NCBI GenBank assembly: GCA_021775755.1
Contig: JAJFHE010000014.1
Coordinates: 1-64,000, forward strand
Direction: 5' to 3'
Length of the DNA: 64,000 nt
DNA from: Hyphomicrobiales bacterium
GTDB lineage: Bacteria > Pseudomonadota > Alphaproteobacteria > Rhizobiales > JAJFHB01
Position numbers and translations under genes: made by a program. The notes below the pieces were generated by a model that made no database searches, was not told the origin of the DNA, and worked only from the letters and a program-made list of their open reading frames with translations. Shown in pieces: positions 52,882 through 62,792 of this stretch (position 1 is its first letter; every line of letters begins with the position of its first letter).

Positions 52882-53586
52882 ATGAGCGATCTAACCGCAT
52901 TTCCGATTACCAAACGCTGGCCGGCCGAGCATCCCGACTGCATCCAGCTTTATTCGCTGCCGACGCCCAACGGCGTGAAGGCCTCGATCATGCTGGAGGA
53001 AACCGGGCTCGCCTACGAGCCGCATCTGGTGTCGTTCGGCACCGACGATCAGCTGACGCCTGAGTTCATGTCGCTCAATCCCAATAACAAAATCCCCGCG
53101 ATCATCGATCCCGACGGGCCGGGCGGCACGCCGATCGGTCTTTGGGAAAGCGGTGCCATCCTCATCTATCTGGCGGAGAAAACAGGCAGGTTCCTGCCCG
53201 CCGACCCGCGCGCGCGCATTGAGTGCATCCAGTGGCTGATGTTCCAGATGGGCGGTATCGGGCCGATGTTCGGCCAGTTCGGGCATTTCTACAAGTTCGC
53301 CGCCGACAAGGTGAAAGACCCCTACGCGAGGGACCGCTATCTCGCCGAGACGAAACGCCTGCTCGGCGTCCTTGACGGGCAGCTTGAGGCGCGCGACCAC
53401 ATCATGGGCGACGACTACACGATTGCCGATATCGCGACCGTTCAGTGGGTGCGCACGCTAGGCGGCTTCTACGAGGCCGGCGATGTGGTCGGCATGGACG
53501 AATATTCCAATGTACAGCGCTGGATCGACACATGCCTTGCCCGGCCCGCGGTTGAGCGCGGCCTTAAAATACCGGCGAGGGACTGA
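52882..53586 (+). CDS. Glutathione S-transferase family protein
   Basis: This encodes 234 residues. Thioredoxin-like N-domain: IQLYSLPTPNGVKASIMLEE, with NKIPAIIDPDG and the ESGAILIYLAEK glutathione-gamma-Glu motif; C-terminal all-helical domain with DYTIADIATVQWV. The type is like Ure2p/YfcG/YghU GSTs, which often reduce disulfides or organic peroxides rather than conjugate. It stands between a small membrane-protein gene and an AraC regulator. Confidence 0.9.
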   Translation: MSDLTAFPITKRWPAEHPDCIQLYSLPTPNGVKASIMLEETGLAYEPHLVSFGTDDQLTPEFMSLNPNNKIPAIIDPDGPGGTPIGLWESGAILIYLAEKTGRFLPADPRARIECIQWLMFQMGGIGPMFGQFGHFYKFAADKVKDPYARDRYLAETKRLLGVLDGQLEARDHIMGDDYTIADIATVQWVRTLGGFYEAGDVVGMDEYSNVQRWIDTCLARPAVERGLKIPARD

Positions 53587-53663
53587 GCCCGCTCCAACTC
53601 CTTCTGGACGTTCAGACCCGGATTTCCTATCTATACGTCTAACGAGATGGGATGATCTGCAAT

Positions 53664-54593
53664 ATGGATGTGCTCTCCGACATACTTGATGCGCTGCAGT
53701 TGCGCGGCACACTCTATTTCCAGACGGCATTTTCACCGCCCTGGTCCGTCGCCGTTCCTCAGCACGAGCGGGCCGCACGGTTTCATCTTGTGGCGCAGGG
53801 GCGGTGTTATGTGGTGGTCGGCGGCACGCGCACGGTCCATCTCAATGCCGGCGACCTGATCCTCATTCCAAACGGTGTCGAGCATGTCTTGTGCGACACG
53901 CCGACAACTATACCGGCGGCGCTTGAAACGGTGCTGGAACAGTCCGGCTTCACCGGCGAGGGCGTGCTGGCCTATGGTGGCGCACCGGCACGCGACACGG
54001 ACACGAAGCTGATCTGCGGCCATTTCAATTTCGCCGATTACGCGGACCATCCATTGCTGCGCGCCCTGCCCGACCACCTGCTCGTAACCGGCGAGCTTCG
54101 CGCAAAGGCGAGCTGGCTCGATGAACTTATGCGGCTTATCACCCGACAGATGTTCACAAAACCGCTCGGCGTCACCGCGTCGGTCATCCGCCTTTCAGAA
54201 GCTCTGTTCATCGAGACAATCCAGGCCTGCGCCGATCAGGACGACACCTTGCGGTCGATCCTCGAAGCTCTCTCCGACCCGCGCATCGGCCGGGCCGTCG
54301 GCCTCATGCACCGGCGTCCCGACGCGCCGTGGACGCTTGGCACGATCGCCCGCGATGTCGGCATGTCGCGCAGCCGTTTCGCCGATCAGTTTCACACCAA
54401 GATCGGCTGTTCGCCGATGAGCTACCTCACTGACCTCAGGCTGCAAAAGGCGATGACACTGCTGGCGGACACCGGCGAGCCGGTCCAATCGGTCGCGACG
54501 CAGGTCGGCTACCAGTCGCCGGCGGCGTTCTCGCGCGCCTTTGCCAACCGCTACGGCCGGGCACCGCGCGATGTGCGCCGCGCCGCGAACTAG
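53664..54593 (+). CDS. AraC-family regulator with N-terminal cupin
   Basis: This encodes 309 residues if the ATG at 53664 is used (MDVLSDILDALQLRGTLYF, the typical family start); an ATG at 53652 adds four. Cupin_6-type sensor domain first, with VGGTRTVHLNAGDLILIPNG; C-terminal double HTH with TLGTIARDVGMSRSRFADQF and PVQSVATQVGYQSPAAFSRA. The ligand is unknown. It converges on the korB end (10-bp gap). Confidence 0.88.
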   Translation: MDVLSDILDALQLRGTLYFQTAFSPPWSVAVPQHERAARFHLVAQGRCYVVVGGTRTVHLNAGDLILIPNGVEHVLCDTPTTIPAALETVLEQSGFTGEGVLAYGGAPARDTDTKLICGHFNFADYADHPLLRALPDHLLVTGELRAKASWLDELMRLITRQMFTKPLGVTASVIRLSEALFIETIQACADQDDTLRSILEALSDPRIGRAVGLMHRRPDAPWTLGTIARDVGMSRSRFADQFHTKIGCSPMSYLTDLRLQKAMTLLADTGEPVQSVATQVGYQSPAAFSRAFANRYGRAPRDVRRAAN

Positions 54594-54603
54594 AGCATGT
54601 TGT

Positions 54604-55614
54604 TCAGGCGACGTGCCAGGTGTGTCCCTTGCGCAGATGCGCATCGAGCAGGGCCGCCATGGCATCACCGCGCGGGCGGTCGGGATGGGCAGGCCTATGG
54701 GCCGGCCTCTCCGGTGCGCAGTAGATGACGCCGAGCGCCATGGGCAGGGCATGACCGTCCATGGCACCGAGAAGGCCTGCGAGAACCGCGTTCGTCTCAT
54801 CGTGCACGAGGAGGTCCTTCTCAGCGACACCGCCCTCACCCAAGGCCACGGCTTTCAACGAGAGCGTCTTCACATCGAAGATCAGCCCCTTGTCGCCGTC
54901 CTTGCCGAACACCAGCGGGGCGCCGTGCTCCAGGTGAATCTGGGCATCGCCGGCCACTTTCTTGTCCGTGACATCGGCAAAGATATCGGCGTTGTAGACA
55001 ATGCAGTTCTGCAGGATTTCGACAAACGATGTGCCGCGATGCTCGCGGGCGCGTTTCATCGTGGCGACGAGATGCGGTTGCGCGACATCGTAAGAGCGCG
55101 CGATGAAGCCGGCGCCCGACCCGAGCGCGAACGCCACCGCGTGAGCCGGCCGGTCATAGGACCCCGAAGGCGATGAGGGCGTGACGGTTCCAGGCCGCGA
55201 TGTCGGCGATGCCTGACCTTTGGTGAGGCCATAGATCTCGTTGTTGAACAGAAGATATGTGAGATCGATGTCGCGGCGCAGAAGGTGCATCAAATGATTG
55301 CCGCCGATCGACAGCGAGTCGCCATCGCCGGAGACAAGCCAGATGTCAAGATCCGGATTGGCAAGCTTGGTGCCTGTTGCAATCGCGGCGGCGCGGCCGT
55401 GGATCGTGTGGAAGCCGTAGGTTTCCATGTAATAGGGAAACCGCGCGGCACAGCCGATGCCCGAAATGAACACCGTTTGCTCGGGATCCGCACCAACGTC
55501 GGAGAGCACCTTGCGCATGGCCTTGAGAATGGCGTAGTCGCCGCAACCGGGACACCAGCGCACTTCCTGGTCGGTAGCGTAATCGTCGGGTTTGAGTTCA
55601 GGCACGACATTCAT
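54604..55614 (-). CDS. korB: 2-oxoacid:ferredoxin oxidoreductase beta subunit
   Basis: This encodes 336 residues. The ThDP subunit signature is clear: RWCPGCGDYAIL (Cys pair) and GDGDSLSIGGNHL ... FNNEIYGLTKGQASPTS (GDG...NN). The 2-oxoglutarate type, KorB, is favoured over pyruvate because the alpha subunit carries the gamma domain as an N-terminal fusion. Its start overlaps the korA stop by one base (TGATG). Together they convert 2-oxoglutarate and ferredoxin to succinyl-CoA, in aerobes an oxygen-tolerant alternative or supplement to the dehydrogenase. Confidence 0.9.
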   Translation of the reverse strand: MNVVPELKPDDYATDQEVRWCPGCGDYAILKAMRKVLSDVGADPEQTVFISGIGCAARFPYYMETYGFHTIHGRAAAIATGTKLANPDLDIWLVSGDGDSLSIGGNHLMHLLRRDIDLTYLLFNNEIYGLTKGQASPTSRPGTVTPSSPSGSYDRPAHAVAFALGSGAGFIARSYDVAQPHLVATMKRAREHRGTSFVEILQNCIVYNADIFADVTDKKVAGDAQIHLEHGAPLVFGKDGDKGLIFDVKTLSLKAVALGEGGVAEKDLLVHDETNAVLAGLLGAMDGHALPMALGVIYCAPERPAHRPAHPDRPRGDAMAALLDAHLRKGHTWHVA

Positions 55615-57512
55615 CAGCTTGTCTCCCCAAGGAACTCACGCGCGGCATCTTCAATCTCGCTGACATTGAACGGTTTGCCCGACACTTTCGGCAGGCTCCG
55701 CGCGTCGATCATATACTCAGCCCGCAGCAGAGTGACGAGTTGACCGTTGTTCATTTCCGGCACCAGCACGGCGGCGTAGTTCGCCAGAAGCGCGCCGAGA
55801 TTGCGCGGCAGCGGCCAGATGTTGTTGATATGGATATGAGCAAGCTTGTGCCCCTCATCGCGCAGGTTGGTTACGGCGCGGCCGATCGGGCCGTAGGTCG
55901 AGCCCCAGCCGACAATTGCAAGGTCACCGGCGCCATCGCCCCGGGTCACGTCCTGCTCCGGCACGTCGTGAGCGATGTTGGCGATCTTGCGGGCGCGTAG
56001 ATCCGTCATCGTCTGGTGGTTGGCGGGATCATAGGAAACGTTGCCGGTGGTTTCCGAGCGCTCAATGCCGCCGATGCGATGGATGCCGCCCGGTGTGCCG
56101 GGGGCGACCCAGGGTCTGGCAAGCGTGTCGGCATCGCGCATATAGGGTGCAAAATTGTCAGGCACGACATTCGTCTGTGCGGTAAACGGCGTCATGCCGG
56201 CGACTTCGGGAATGCTCCAGGGCTCCGACGAATTGGCAATGTAACCGTCGCTGAGCAGCATGACCGGGGTCATGTATTTCGTGGCAAGGCGCACCGCCTC
56301 GACCGCCATGGTGAAACAGTCTCCCGGCGATCGCGCCGCGAGCACGACGAGCGGACAGTCTGCGTTGCGGCCAAAGACCGCCTGATAGAGGTCGGACTGC
56401 TCGGTCTTGGTCGGCAGCCCGGTGGAGGGGCCGCCGCGCTGCGCATTGACGATGACAATCGGCAGTTCGGTGGCAACCGCCAGCCCGATGCCTTCGGTCT
56501 TCAGGGCAATCCCGGGGCCGGAACTTCCCGTGACGCCGAGCGCGCCGCCATAGGAGGCTCCGATCGCCGCCGTGACGGCAGCGATTTCGTCCTCCGCCTG
56601 AAACGTCTCGATACCAAACCCGCCCGTCATGCCTGCCAGAATGTGCAGCATGTTGGAAGCCGGGGTGATCGGATAGGAGCAGTAGATCATCGGCAGGTCC
56701 GCCAGATGAGCTCCCGTGGCAAGCCCCCAGCAGATGCCTTCCGCTCCGGTGACGTTGCGGTACTCGCCGGCGTCCAGCTTGGCGGGCGGGACTTCGTAGG
56801 CGTGAACATTGTGGGCGAGCTCAGTAGTTTCGCCGAATGCAAAGCCTGCCTCCAGCGCGGCGATGTTGATCGTTGCGATGTCTTCAAGCTTGGCAAACTT
56901 CACGCCGAGCCACTGGCGCGTCGGCGCCACGTCGCGGCCGAACAGCCACAGCACCAACCCCAGCGCCCACATGTTCTTGGTGCGCAGGATTTCCTTGTTG
57001 GTGACCTGAACACCATCCACGGCCTTGACGGTTGCCTGTGTCAGCTTCGAGATGTCGAGCGCCAGGACGCGATAGCGGTCAAGGTCATCTTCCTCGAGGG
57101 GGTTGGTCTCGTAACCCGCCTTTTTGAGGTTGCGATCCTGGAACGCGGACGCATCGACGATCAGGAGACCGTCGGGCCGCAAGTCCTCAAGATTGGTGAT
57201 GAGCGCCGCGGGGTTCATGGCGACCAGCACATCGAGCCTATCGCCCGCGGTGCGGATTTCTCGGGAACCGAAATTGATCTGGAATGTGGAAACACCGAAC
57301 GTTGTGCCCACCGGTGCGCGGATCTCGGCTGGAAAGTCCGGAAAGGTCACCAGGTCATTGCCGGCAACGGCTGTCGCAAGCGTGAACTGTGAGCCGGTAA
57401 GCTGCATACCGTCGCCGGAATCGCCGGCGAAACGGACAACAGCCGCCTCAATGGATTGGCGTTCGACCGGCGTCTTACGCTCGGCGGCCGGGTCCTGTAT
57501 CTGGATGTTCAT
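55614..57512 (-). CDS. korA: 2-oxoacid:ferredoxin oxidoreductase gamma-alpha fusion subunit
   Basis: This encodes 632 residues from ATG 57512. N-terminal gamma domain (VVRFAGDSGDGMQLTGSQF, about 25-200), then alpha-domain: GICWGLATGAHLADLPMIYC, QAEDEIAAVTAAIGASYGG and TGSSGPGIALKTEGIGLAV. This fused form is standard for bacterial KorA. The divergent SDR gene (start 57680) has no clear connection. Ferredoxin is not encoded in the window. Confidence 0.9.
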   Translation of the reverse strand: MNIQIQDPAAERKTPVERQSIEAAVVRFAGDSGDGMQLTGSQFTLATAVAGNDLVTFPDFPAEIRAPVGTTFGVSTFQINFGSREIRTAGDRLDVLVAMNPAALITNLEDLRPDGLLIVDASAFQDRNLKKAGYETNPLEEDDLDRYRVLALDISKLTQATVKAVDGVQVTNKEILRTKNMWALGLVLWLFGRDVAPTRQWLGVKFAKLEDIATINIAALEAGFAFGETTELAHNVHAYEVPPAKLDAGEYRNVTGAEGICWGLATGAHLADLPMIYCSYPITPASNMLHILAGMTGGFGIETFQAEDEIAAVTAAIGASYGGALGVTGSSGPGIALKTEGIGLAVATELPIVIVNAQRGGPSTGLPTKTEQSDLYQAVFGRNADCPLVVLAARSPGDCFTMAVEAVRLATKYMTPVMLLSDGYIANSSEPWSIPEVAGMTPFTAQTNVVPDNFAPYMRDADTLARPWVAPGTPGGIHRIGGIERSETTGNVSYDPANHQTMTDLRARKIANIAHDVPEQDVTRGDGAGDLAIVGWGSTYGPIGRAVTNLRDEGHKLAHIHINNIWPLPRNLGALLANYAAVLVPEMNNGQLVTLLRAEYMIDARSLPKVSGKPFNVSEIEDAAREFLGETS

Positions 57513-57679
57513 TGGCACTTCTTGTGCAGACGGGGCTGATCGCAATATAGGGGCGCCCGGACTCATGTCAACGCGCCATGCTGCACCGCAACAATAGTGC
57601 CTACCCAGCACAACGCTTTAATTGGGCCGGGCGATGAACTAGCTTTCCACTTCACATAGCGCAGAGTTGGAGACAGGGA

Positions 57680-58414
57680 ATGGACGGCAGGAATATCGTC
57701 GTTGTCGGCGGAGCCGGCGGGCTGGGAGCGGCAACTGCAAAACTCGCAGCTTCTCGCGGCGCGGCTGGTGTCGCGGTAATCGACGTCGACGCGGAAGGTG
57801 TCGGCGCAATCGTTGAAGAGCTCAATGAGCTGGGTTGTCAGGCCGCCGGCGTCGTCGGTAGCGCGGTCATGGCCGAGCCGGCCCACAACCTCTTCGGCGA
57901 GGCGGCGGACCGCCTTGGCCAGGTGCATGCCATGGTCAACTGCGCCGGGCTCTATCCGCGCAAACCCATCCTTGAGATCACCGACGACGAGTGGACCGCA
58001 AGCTTCGATGTAAACGTGCGCTGCACGCACAACATGATGGCCGCCGCGGTGGAGCACATGCGCGATCACAAGGACGGCCGCATCGTCAACATCAGCTCCG
58101 TCGACGCCTTCAAACCGCACCCCAGAAACGCCCACTACGCGGCGATGAAGGCAGCGGTCACTTCATTGACGAAATCGTTTGCGCTGGAGTTCGCACCCGA
58201 TCAGATCCTCATCAACTCGGTTGCGCCGGGAGGGATCGCGACCGACAAGGCGAAAGCCGCGGGCTGGGTCCCGGAACTGGCCGCCGCAACGCCGCTCGGC
58301 CGTGCCGCAGAACCCGACGACATCGCCGAGATGGTGATCTTCCTGGCGAGTTCGCGCAACCGCTACACGACCGGTGAAAATGTCATTGTCGGTGGCGGTT
58401 ACGTGATGCACTGA
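57680..58414 (+). CDS. Classical SDR oxidoreductase (FabG-like)
   Basis: This encodes 244 residues. GGAGGLG nucleotide loop, NCAGLYPRKP, catalytic Ser in NISSVDAF and the intact Tyr-x-x-x-Lys as HYAAMKAAVTSL. C-terminal TGENVIVGGGYVMH. It uses NAD(P)H on an alcohol/ketone; the substrate is unknown. It provides a useful contrast with the Tyr-less SDR at 47390-48157. Confidence 0.88.
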   Translation: MDGRNIVVVGGAGGLGAATAKLAASRGAAGVAVIDVDAEGVGAIVEELNELGCQAAGVVGSAVMAEPAHNLFGEAADRLGQVHAMVNCAGLYPRKPILEITDDEWTASFDVNVRCTHNMMAAAVEHMRDHKDGRIVNISSVDAFKPHPRNAHYAAMKAAVTSLTKSFALEFAPDQILINSVAPGGIATDKAKAAGWVPELAAATPLGRAAEPDDIAEMVIFLASSRNRYTTGENVIVGGGYVMH

Positions 58415-58496
58415 AGGCCGCAGAACAACCGGACGCTTCTCAACGCTCCGTTTGCATACTAAGCTTTTGCAGGCCACATCCAAAGGAGTGCGCGCA

Positions 58497-59429
58497 GTGA
58501 CATTAACAGTCGGACAAATGGTGCCGGACGCAAGCGTTGAATACTGGCGGCGCGGATCGCCGGGCGCTAAAAAAATGTCTCTCGCCGATCTCAGGGGCTC
58601 CTGGGTCGTGCTGTTTTTTTATCCGCGCGACTTTTCGTTTCTGTGTCCGGGTGAAATTGCGTCCTTTGCAGCGCTCGACGCGGAATTCGTTGCCGCCGGC
58701 GCCACCATAATCGGCGCCAGCACGGACAGCTACTTCAGTCATAACGCCTGGTTCGAACAGGATGCAAAACTGAAAGACGTGGACTTTCCGATTATCGCCG
58801 ACACCTCGCATGAGCTTGCGCGACTGTTCGGCGTCCTGCTGAACGATGGATCGGCACTTCGCGGCACTTTCATAATCGATCCCGATGGAATGGTGCGTCA
58901 TGCATCGATCAACGATCTCGATGTCGCGCGAAATGTCGGCGAAACCCTGCGCGTGCTGCGGGCGCTTCAAAGCGGCGAGATGTGCCCCGCGGGCTGGGAA
59001 ACCGGTGACGAGAGCCAGCTCACCTATAACGAGTGGCTTGCCCGCGTGTTTCCCAAACTCAAGAAGTCGGCCCTTGCTGACGCCACGAAACGGCTTCACC
59101 CGGTGCTGTTTGAACGCGGTGACATCATCATTCGCCAGGGCGGCAGACCGGACAAGTTCTTCATTATTTCCGACGGCGAAGTCAGTGTCATCCGGCGCAC
59201 GAACGACGGCGGCGAAGTTGAGCTTGCACGGCTTGGCAAGGGCGAGGTGTTCGGAGAGATGGGTATTCTGACCGGCAACCGGCGTACCGCGGATGTGCGT
59301 GCGAACACAGATGTTGCGGCGTTCGCACTCGACTGGGATGACTTCAAAGCCGTTATCGACATGTCGGAGCCAACGGCCCAGGACTTCATGCAGATCGTCG
59401 ATCAGCGCATGAAAGCCCTGCCCGAATGA
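58497..59429 (+). CDS. Peroxiredoxin fused to a cyclic-nucleotide-binding domain
   Basis: This encodes 310 residues from GTG 58497 (AAGGAG at 58483-58488). Residues 1-175 are a typical 2-Cys peroxiredoxin: peroxidatic C50 in FYPRDFSFLCPGE and resolving C163 in GEMCPAGW. Residues ~198-300 are a cNMP domain (LFERGDIIIRQGGRPDKFFI) with an intact phosphate-binding cassette FGEMGILTGNRRTADV (Gly-Glu and Arg-Thr-Ala). No DNA-binding helix follows. Peroxide reduction may therefore be gated by cAMP or a related nucleotide. No cyclase gene is nearby. Confidence 0.9.
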   Translation: MTLTVGQMVPDASVEYWRRGSPGAKKMSLADLRGSWVVLFFYPRDFSFLCPGEIASFAALDAEFVAAGATIIGASTDSYFSHNAWFEQDAKLKDVDFPIIADTSHELARLFGVLLNDGSALRGTFIIDPDGMVRHASINDLDVARNVGETLRVLRALQSGEMCPAGWETGDESQLTYNEWLARVFPKLKKSALADATKRLHPVLFERGDIIIRQGGRPDKFFIISDGEVSVIRRTNDGGEVELARLGKGEVFGEMGILTGNRRTADVRANTDVAAFALDWDDFKAVIDMSEPTAQDFMQIVDQRMKALPE

Positions 59430-59481
59430 GAAAACGGGCACGCGGTTGCCCGCGCGCCCGTTGCAACTATCCCAAGAGTGA

Positions 59482-61611
59482 TCAGGCTGCAGCCACGTTC
59501 TCCAGGAAATCGTCCACCACACGCTGCAATTCATCGGTGCGGGTTGAAACGTTCTGAGATGCGGTTAGCACGTTGCCTGCCGATGACTGGCTCTCATCGG
59601 CTGCCTGATTGACCCCGGCAATGTTCCGCGTAACATCGTTGGCTGCCGCCGCTGCCTGCTGCACGTTGCTGCTGATTTCGGCTGTCGATGCGCCCTGTTC
59701 CTCGACGGCGGCCGCAATGGCCTCGGTTGCCCCAGTAACATCGCGCATTGTTTCCGCAATCCCCCGGATCGATTCGACCGAAGTCCGGGTGCCGTTCTGG
59801 ATCGCCGAAACCTGCTCTGCAATGGTTTCGGTCGCCTTGGCGGTTTGAGCCGCAAGCTCCTTCACCTCGGATGCAACCACCGCAAAGCCCTTGCCGGCCT
59901 CGCCCGCACGCGCCGCCTCGATGGTGGCGTTCAGGGCGAGGAGGTTGGTCTGCTCCGCGATTTCCTGGATCAGAGTGACCACTTCGCCGATTTTCTGTAC
60001 GGATTCAGCGAGGCCGCCGATTTCCGCGTCTGTTTGTGCCGTGGCGTCGGACGCTTTGGTCACGATGGTGTTCGTCTGCGAAATCTGGCGGGCGATTTCC
60101 CCGATGGACGCAGACAGTTCCTCCGACGCGGCCGCCACGGTTTGCACGTTCTGCGAAGCCTCTTCAGATGCCGCCGTCACACTGCTTGCCTGAGCCGTGG
60201 TCTGCGTTGCCGTGGCCGACAGCGACTTCGCCGTGGCCTGCATCTCCTCCATATCGGATGAAACTGTCTGCAGCACGTTTCGCGCTTCGTCGCGGAAGCT
60301 GGAGATGAGCGCATCGACGCTCTTCTGACGCTGAGCGCGCGCTTCCTGCTCCTGTTCGCTTTCACTTCGCAGCTTGATGCTTTCGATTGCGCTATCCTTG
60401 AACACCTGAACCGCCGTGGCCATGTCGCCTATTTCATCACCGCGATCGCGTGCCGGCACTTCGATTTCCGTATTGCCTTGCGCAAGGGCGGTCATGGCCG
60501 TTGTCATCTCGCGAAGCGGTCCGACGGAGAGCTTCGCGAGTAACAATCCGATGCCGGCGATCATGAACGCTGCAATGGCGAGCGCAACCAGCATGAACAT
60601 GCCGACAGAATCCACCGCGGCATAAGCCTCGTCGGCGGGAACCCGCACAAGAACGGACCAGCCCAGGCCCGGATAATCGTAGGCACCGTCGGTGTGAACA
60701 TATCCAGAAGCCTGCCAGATTTTCTTGCGTGTATGATGCGCGTCGGTGGAACCGCTGGCGCCCTCAACTGCAAGCCGCGCTACTTCGGACTTCTCAGCAA
60801 GATTGAACTTACCGATGACATCGAGGTTTCTACGATACTCGCTCCAGCCCTGGCCGGCGGGGTCGAAATCGACCATAATTCGGCCTTCGGGGCTCAGCAG
60901 GGTCAGCTCAGCGCTTGCCTTGCCATCGGCCGCCAGGCCGGCATGGAAATCAGCGAAAATCTCCTCGACCAGCGCAAAATCGGCAAAATTCACCCAAACG
61001 GCGACCGTGGTCCCCGCCGCATTCCTCACAGGTGCGGAAAACGGAATGACGTAGCCGTCGTCACCATAAATTGCCGCAACAATGTCGATGCTGGTGGGTT
61101 GTTCCACAACCGTTCCGGAAAGGCCGTTTGAGCCCTCAAGGTAGTCGCCTGCAATGACGCGGTTGAACCAGGGCTCGCCCGCAAAGTTCCGACCGTAAAG
61201 CTCTTCGGTGGCGATCTGCTCACCCGCAGCATCGACCGAGTTTGCCGCAACCACACTACCGTTCGTGTCGAGCAGCAGCATCAACTTGTATATGCCGTAA
61301 CCGGTCGTGTAGCCGTTCATCGACGAGATCAACGGGTTGCTGTTCGACGGATTGCGCCAATTTGCAGTGTTTTGCACCGCAGTGTTCAGGCCGAACGCCT
61401 GCACATCGCCATAACGCTCAAACAGATTTCGGTCGATAGTGTCACCGATGGACACCGCAACCTGTTCAAGCGGCGCTCGAAACGCGGATTTGAACGTTTC
61501 CTTGGAAAATTCGAAAACGGCGTAAAGGGCGGCGGCGGGCAATAACCCGAACACCAAAAGCAGCACCACGAGTTTTGGCGCAATGTTCAATTTGTTAAGA
61601 ATCGCGGACAT
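59482..61611 (-). CDS. Methyl-accepting chemotaxis protein with dCache sensor
   Basis: This encodes 709 residues; ATG 61611 follows GGAGGAAC (a GTG at 61623 is possible). TM1 near residues 10-32, periplasmic double-Cache sensor to about 330, TM2 ([20 protein letters not shown]), HAMP, then the MA domain with the hairpin tip [20 protein letters not shown]. It ends without a CheR-binding pentapeptide. dCache sensors bind amino acids, amines or carboxylates. No che genes are in the window. Confidence 0.93.
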   Translation of the reverse strand: MSAILNKLNIAPKLVVLLLVFGLLPAAALYAVFEFSKETFKSAFRAPLEQVAVSIGDTIDRNLFERYGDVQAFGLNTAVQNTANWRNPSNSNPLISSMNGYTTGYGIYKLMLLLDTNGSVVAANSVDAAGEQIATEELYGRNFAGEPWFNRVIAGDYLEGSNGLSGTVVEQPTSIDIVAAIYGDDGYVIPFSAPVRNAAGTTVAVWVNFADFALVEEIFADFHAGLAADGKASAELTLLSPEGRIMVDFDPAGQGWSEYRRNLDVIGKFNLAEKSEVARLAVEGASGSTDAHHTRKKIWQASGYVHTDGAYDYPGLGWSVLVRVPADEAYAAVDSVGMFMLVALAIAAFMIAGIGLLLAKLSVGPLREMTTAMTALAQGNTEIEVPARDRGDEIGDMATAVQVFKDSAIESIKLRSESEQEQEARAQRQKSVDALISSFRDEARNVLQTVSSDMEEMQATAKSLSATATQTTAQASSVTAASEEASQNVQTVAAASEELSASIGEIARQISQTNTIVTKASDATAQTDAEIGGLAESVQKIGEVVTLIQEIAEQTNLLALNATIEAARAGEAGKGFAVVASEVKELAAQTAKATETIAEQVSAIQNGTRTSVESIRGIAETMRDVTGATEAIAAAVEEQGASTAEISSNVQQAAAAANDVTRNIAGVNQAADESQSSAGNVLTASQNVSTRTDELQRVVDDFLENVAAA

Positions 61612-61704
61612 TTGTTCCTCCACCCCGCTTGTACCCGGCGCGCACCCGCACCTGGTACATTTGCCCTAAGTCAACTGTTTCAGTAACAAGCCGCAGTATC
61701 CTTT

Positions 61705-61721
61705 TGGTTAACGAAACCAAG
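61705..61721. promoter_or_regulatory. TTGGTTAACGAAACCAA-type palindrome before the chemoreceptor
   Basis: TTGGTT and AACCAA face each other around a short centre, about 95 bp upstream of the chemoreceptor start. It contains GTTAACGAA, the same nonamer repeated before the ATP-grasp operon. The rest of the 333-bp gap (61612-61944) shows no gene. Confidence 0.4.
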
Positions 61722-61944
61722 CAAGTACACGGTGCGGAGGGCTGCGCGGCAGGCCGCGATGGGCCGGCGCGGGTTGATAATTGCAGGTACAACCAAAGAC
61801 GCGGAAAATGGGCGCTCGCTCCAAATGTCCGTTCACGGATATTTGAGCCTGCTTTGTATTCTTACTGCGCTGGGACAAAATAGATTATGCCGGAATGATC
61901 GATACTGCGCCGGGTCACACTCACGGCGCCAAGGAACAAGAAGC

Positions 61945-62670
61945 ATGAAAATTAAAGTTGATTTCACGAAACTACCGCACGAGCAGCTCGAAGAAATGGA
62001 TGCCGCCGGCGTTCAGATCAAGAACTGCTACAGGGTGTTGCGCAAGGTGAAGGCCAATGTCGTCGGCCAGTGCCTCGCCAATCAGGGGACGTTCTACGAG
62101 TTGAACCACTACCCCAAGGGCGACGTCTACGACCGCGAGACGCACAGCCAGTACTACTATCACTCGCACCGCAAGGACGCCGGCGAACACGGTCACTTTC
62201 ATACATTCCTGCGTTTCAAAGGCATGCCAAAGGGGACGGAACCGGTGCCGTATGATGGCGAGGCCAAACGCCCCGACGGCAAAGATGCGCTGACCCATTT
62301 CGTCGCCATCTCGATGAACGGGCCCGGATATCCCACGGGGCTGTTCACGACGAACCGGTGGGTGACAGACGAGACATTCTACACCGCCGACGACGTCATC
62401 AGCATGCTCGACCTGTTCAACATGGACCATACCTGGCCGTGCTGGGCAGCCAATCAGTGGGTCTCAGCGATGGTATGCCTGTTCCGACCACAGATCGAGG
62501 TGCTGCTGCATGAGCGTGACCGTGTAATGGAACGCTGGCGGAAGACGCATCCCGGCAAAGATGTTTATGAAGATCGCGACCTTGAGGTCACATCAATTAC
62601 CGATATCGATGTCGACAAGCAGACCGCTTCGGTCAAGAGCGCGCTGCAAAAACTGCGAAAGGTCGCATGA
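61945..62670 (+). CDS. Conserved cytoplasmic protein with His-rich motif
   Basis: This encodes 241 residues after AAGGAACAAG. The most striking part is HYPKGDVYDRETHSQYYYHS followed by HRKDAGEHGHFHTFL, with five or more His that look like a metal site. The C-terminal half has THFVAISMNGPGYPTGLFTT and a Trp-rich strand (TWPCWAANQW). I believe this corresponds to a family listed as DUF6969, but I cannot confirm it here. No signal peptide. It is divergent from the chemoreceptor gene. Confidence 0.75.
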   Translation: MKIKVDFTKLPHEQLEEMDAAGVQIKNCYRVLRKVKANVVGQCLANQGTFYELNHYPKGDVYDRETHSQYYYHSHRKDAGEHGHFHTFLRFKGMPKGTEPVPYDGEAKRPDGKDALTHFVAISMNGPGYPTGLFTTNRWVTDETFYTADDVISMLDLFNMDHTWPCWAANQWVSAMVCLFRPQIEVLLHERDRVMERWRKTHPGKDVYEDRDLEVTSITDIDVDKQTASVKSALQKLRKVA

Positions 62671-62792
62671 GCGTGATCGCCAGGTGATGCACAGTTGAAG
62701 CGGGCCGCCTTGTTGCGCATTTGTCCGCACACCACCTAAAAGCTTGGGGAAGATCCCGTTGTGCTGAATTTATCCAAGCGAGGAAGATCAAG

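Noticed and set aside
56016-57392. Plus-strand frame of 458 codons opposite korA
   Set aside because: It is a shadow of the korA coding strand, without start context or domain pattern.
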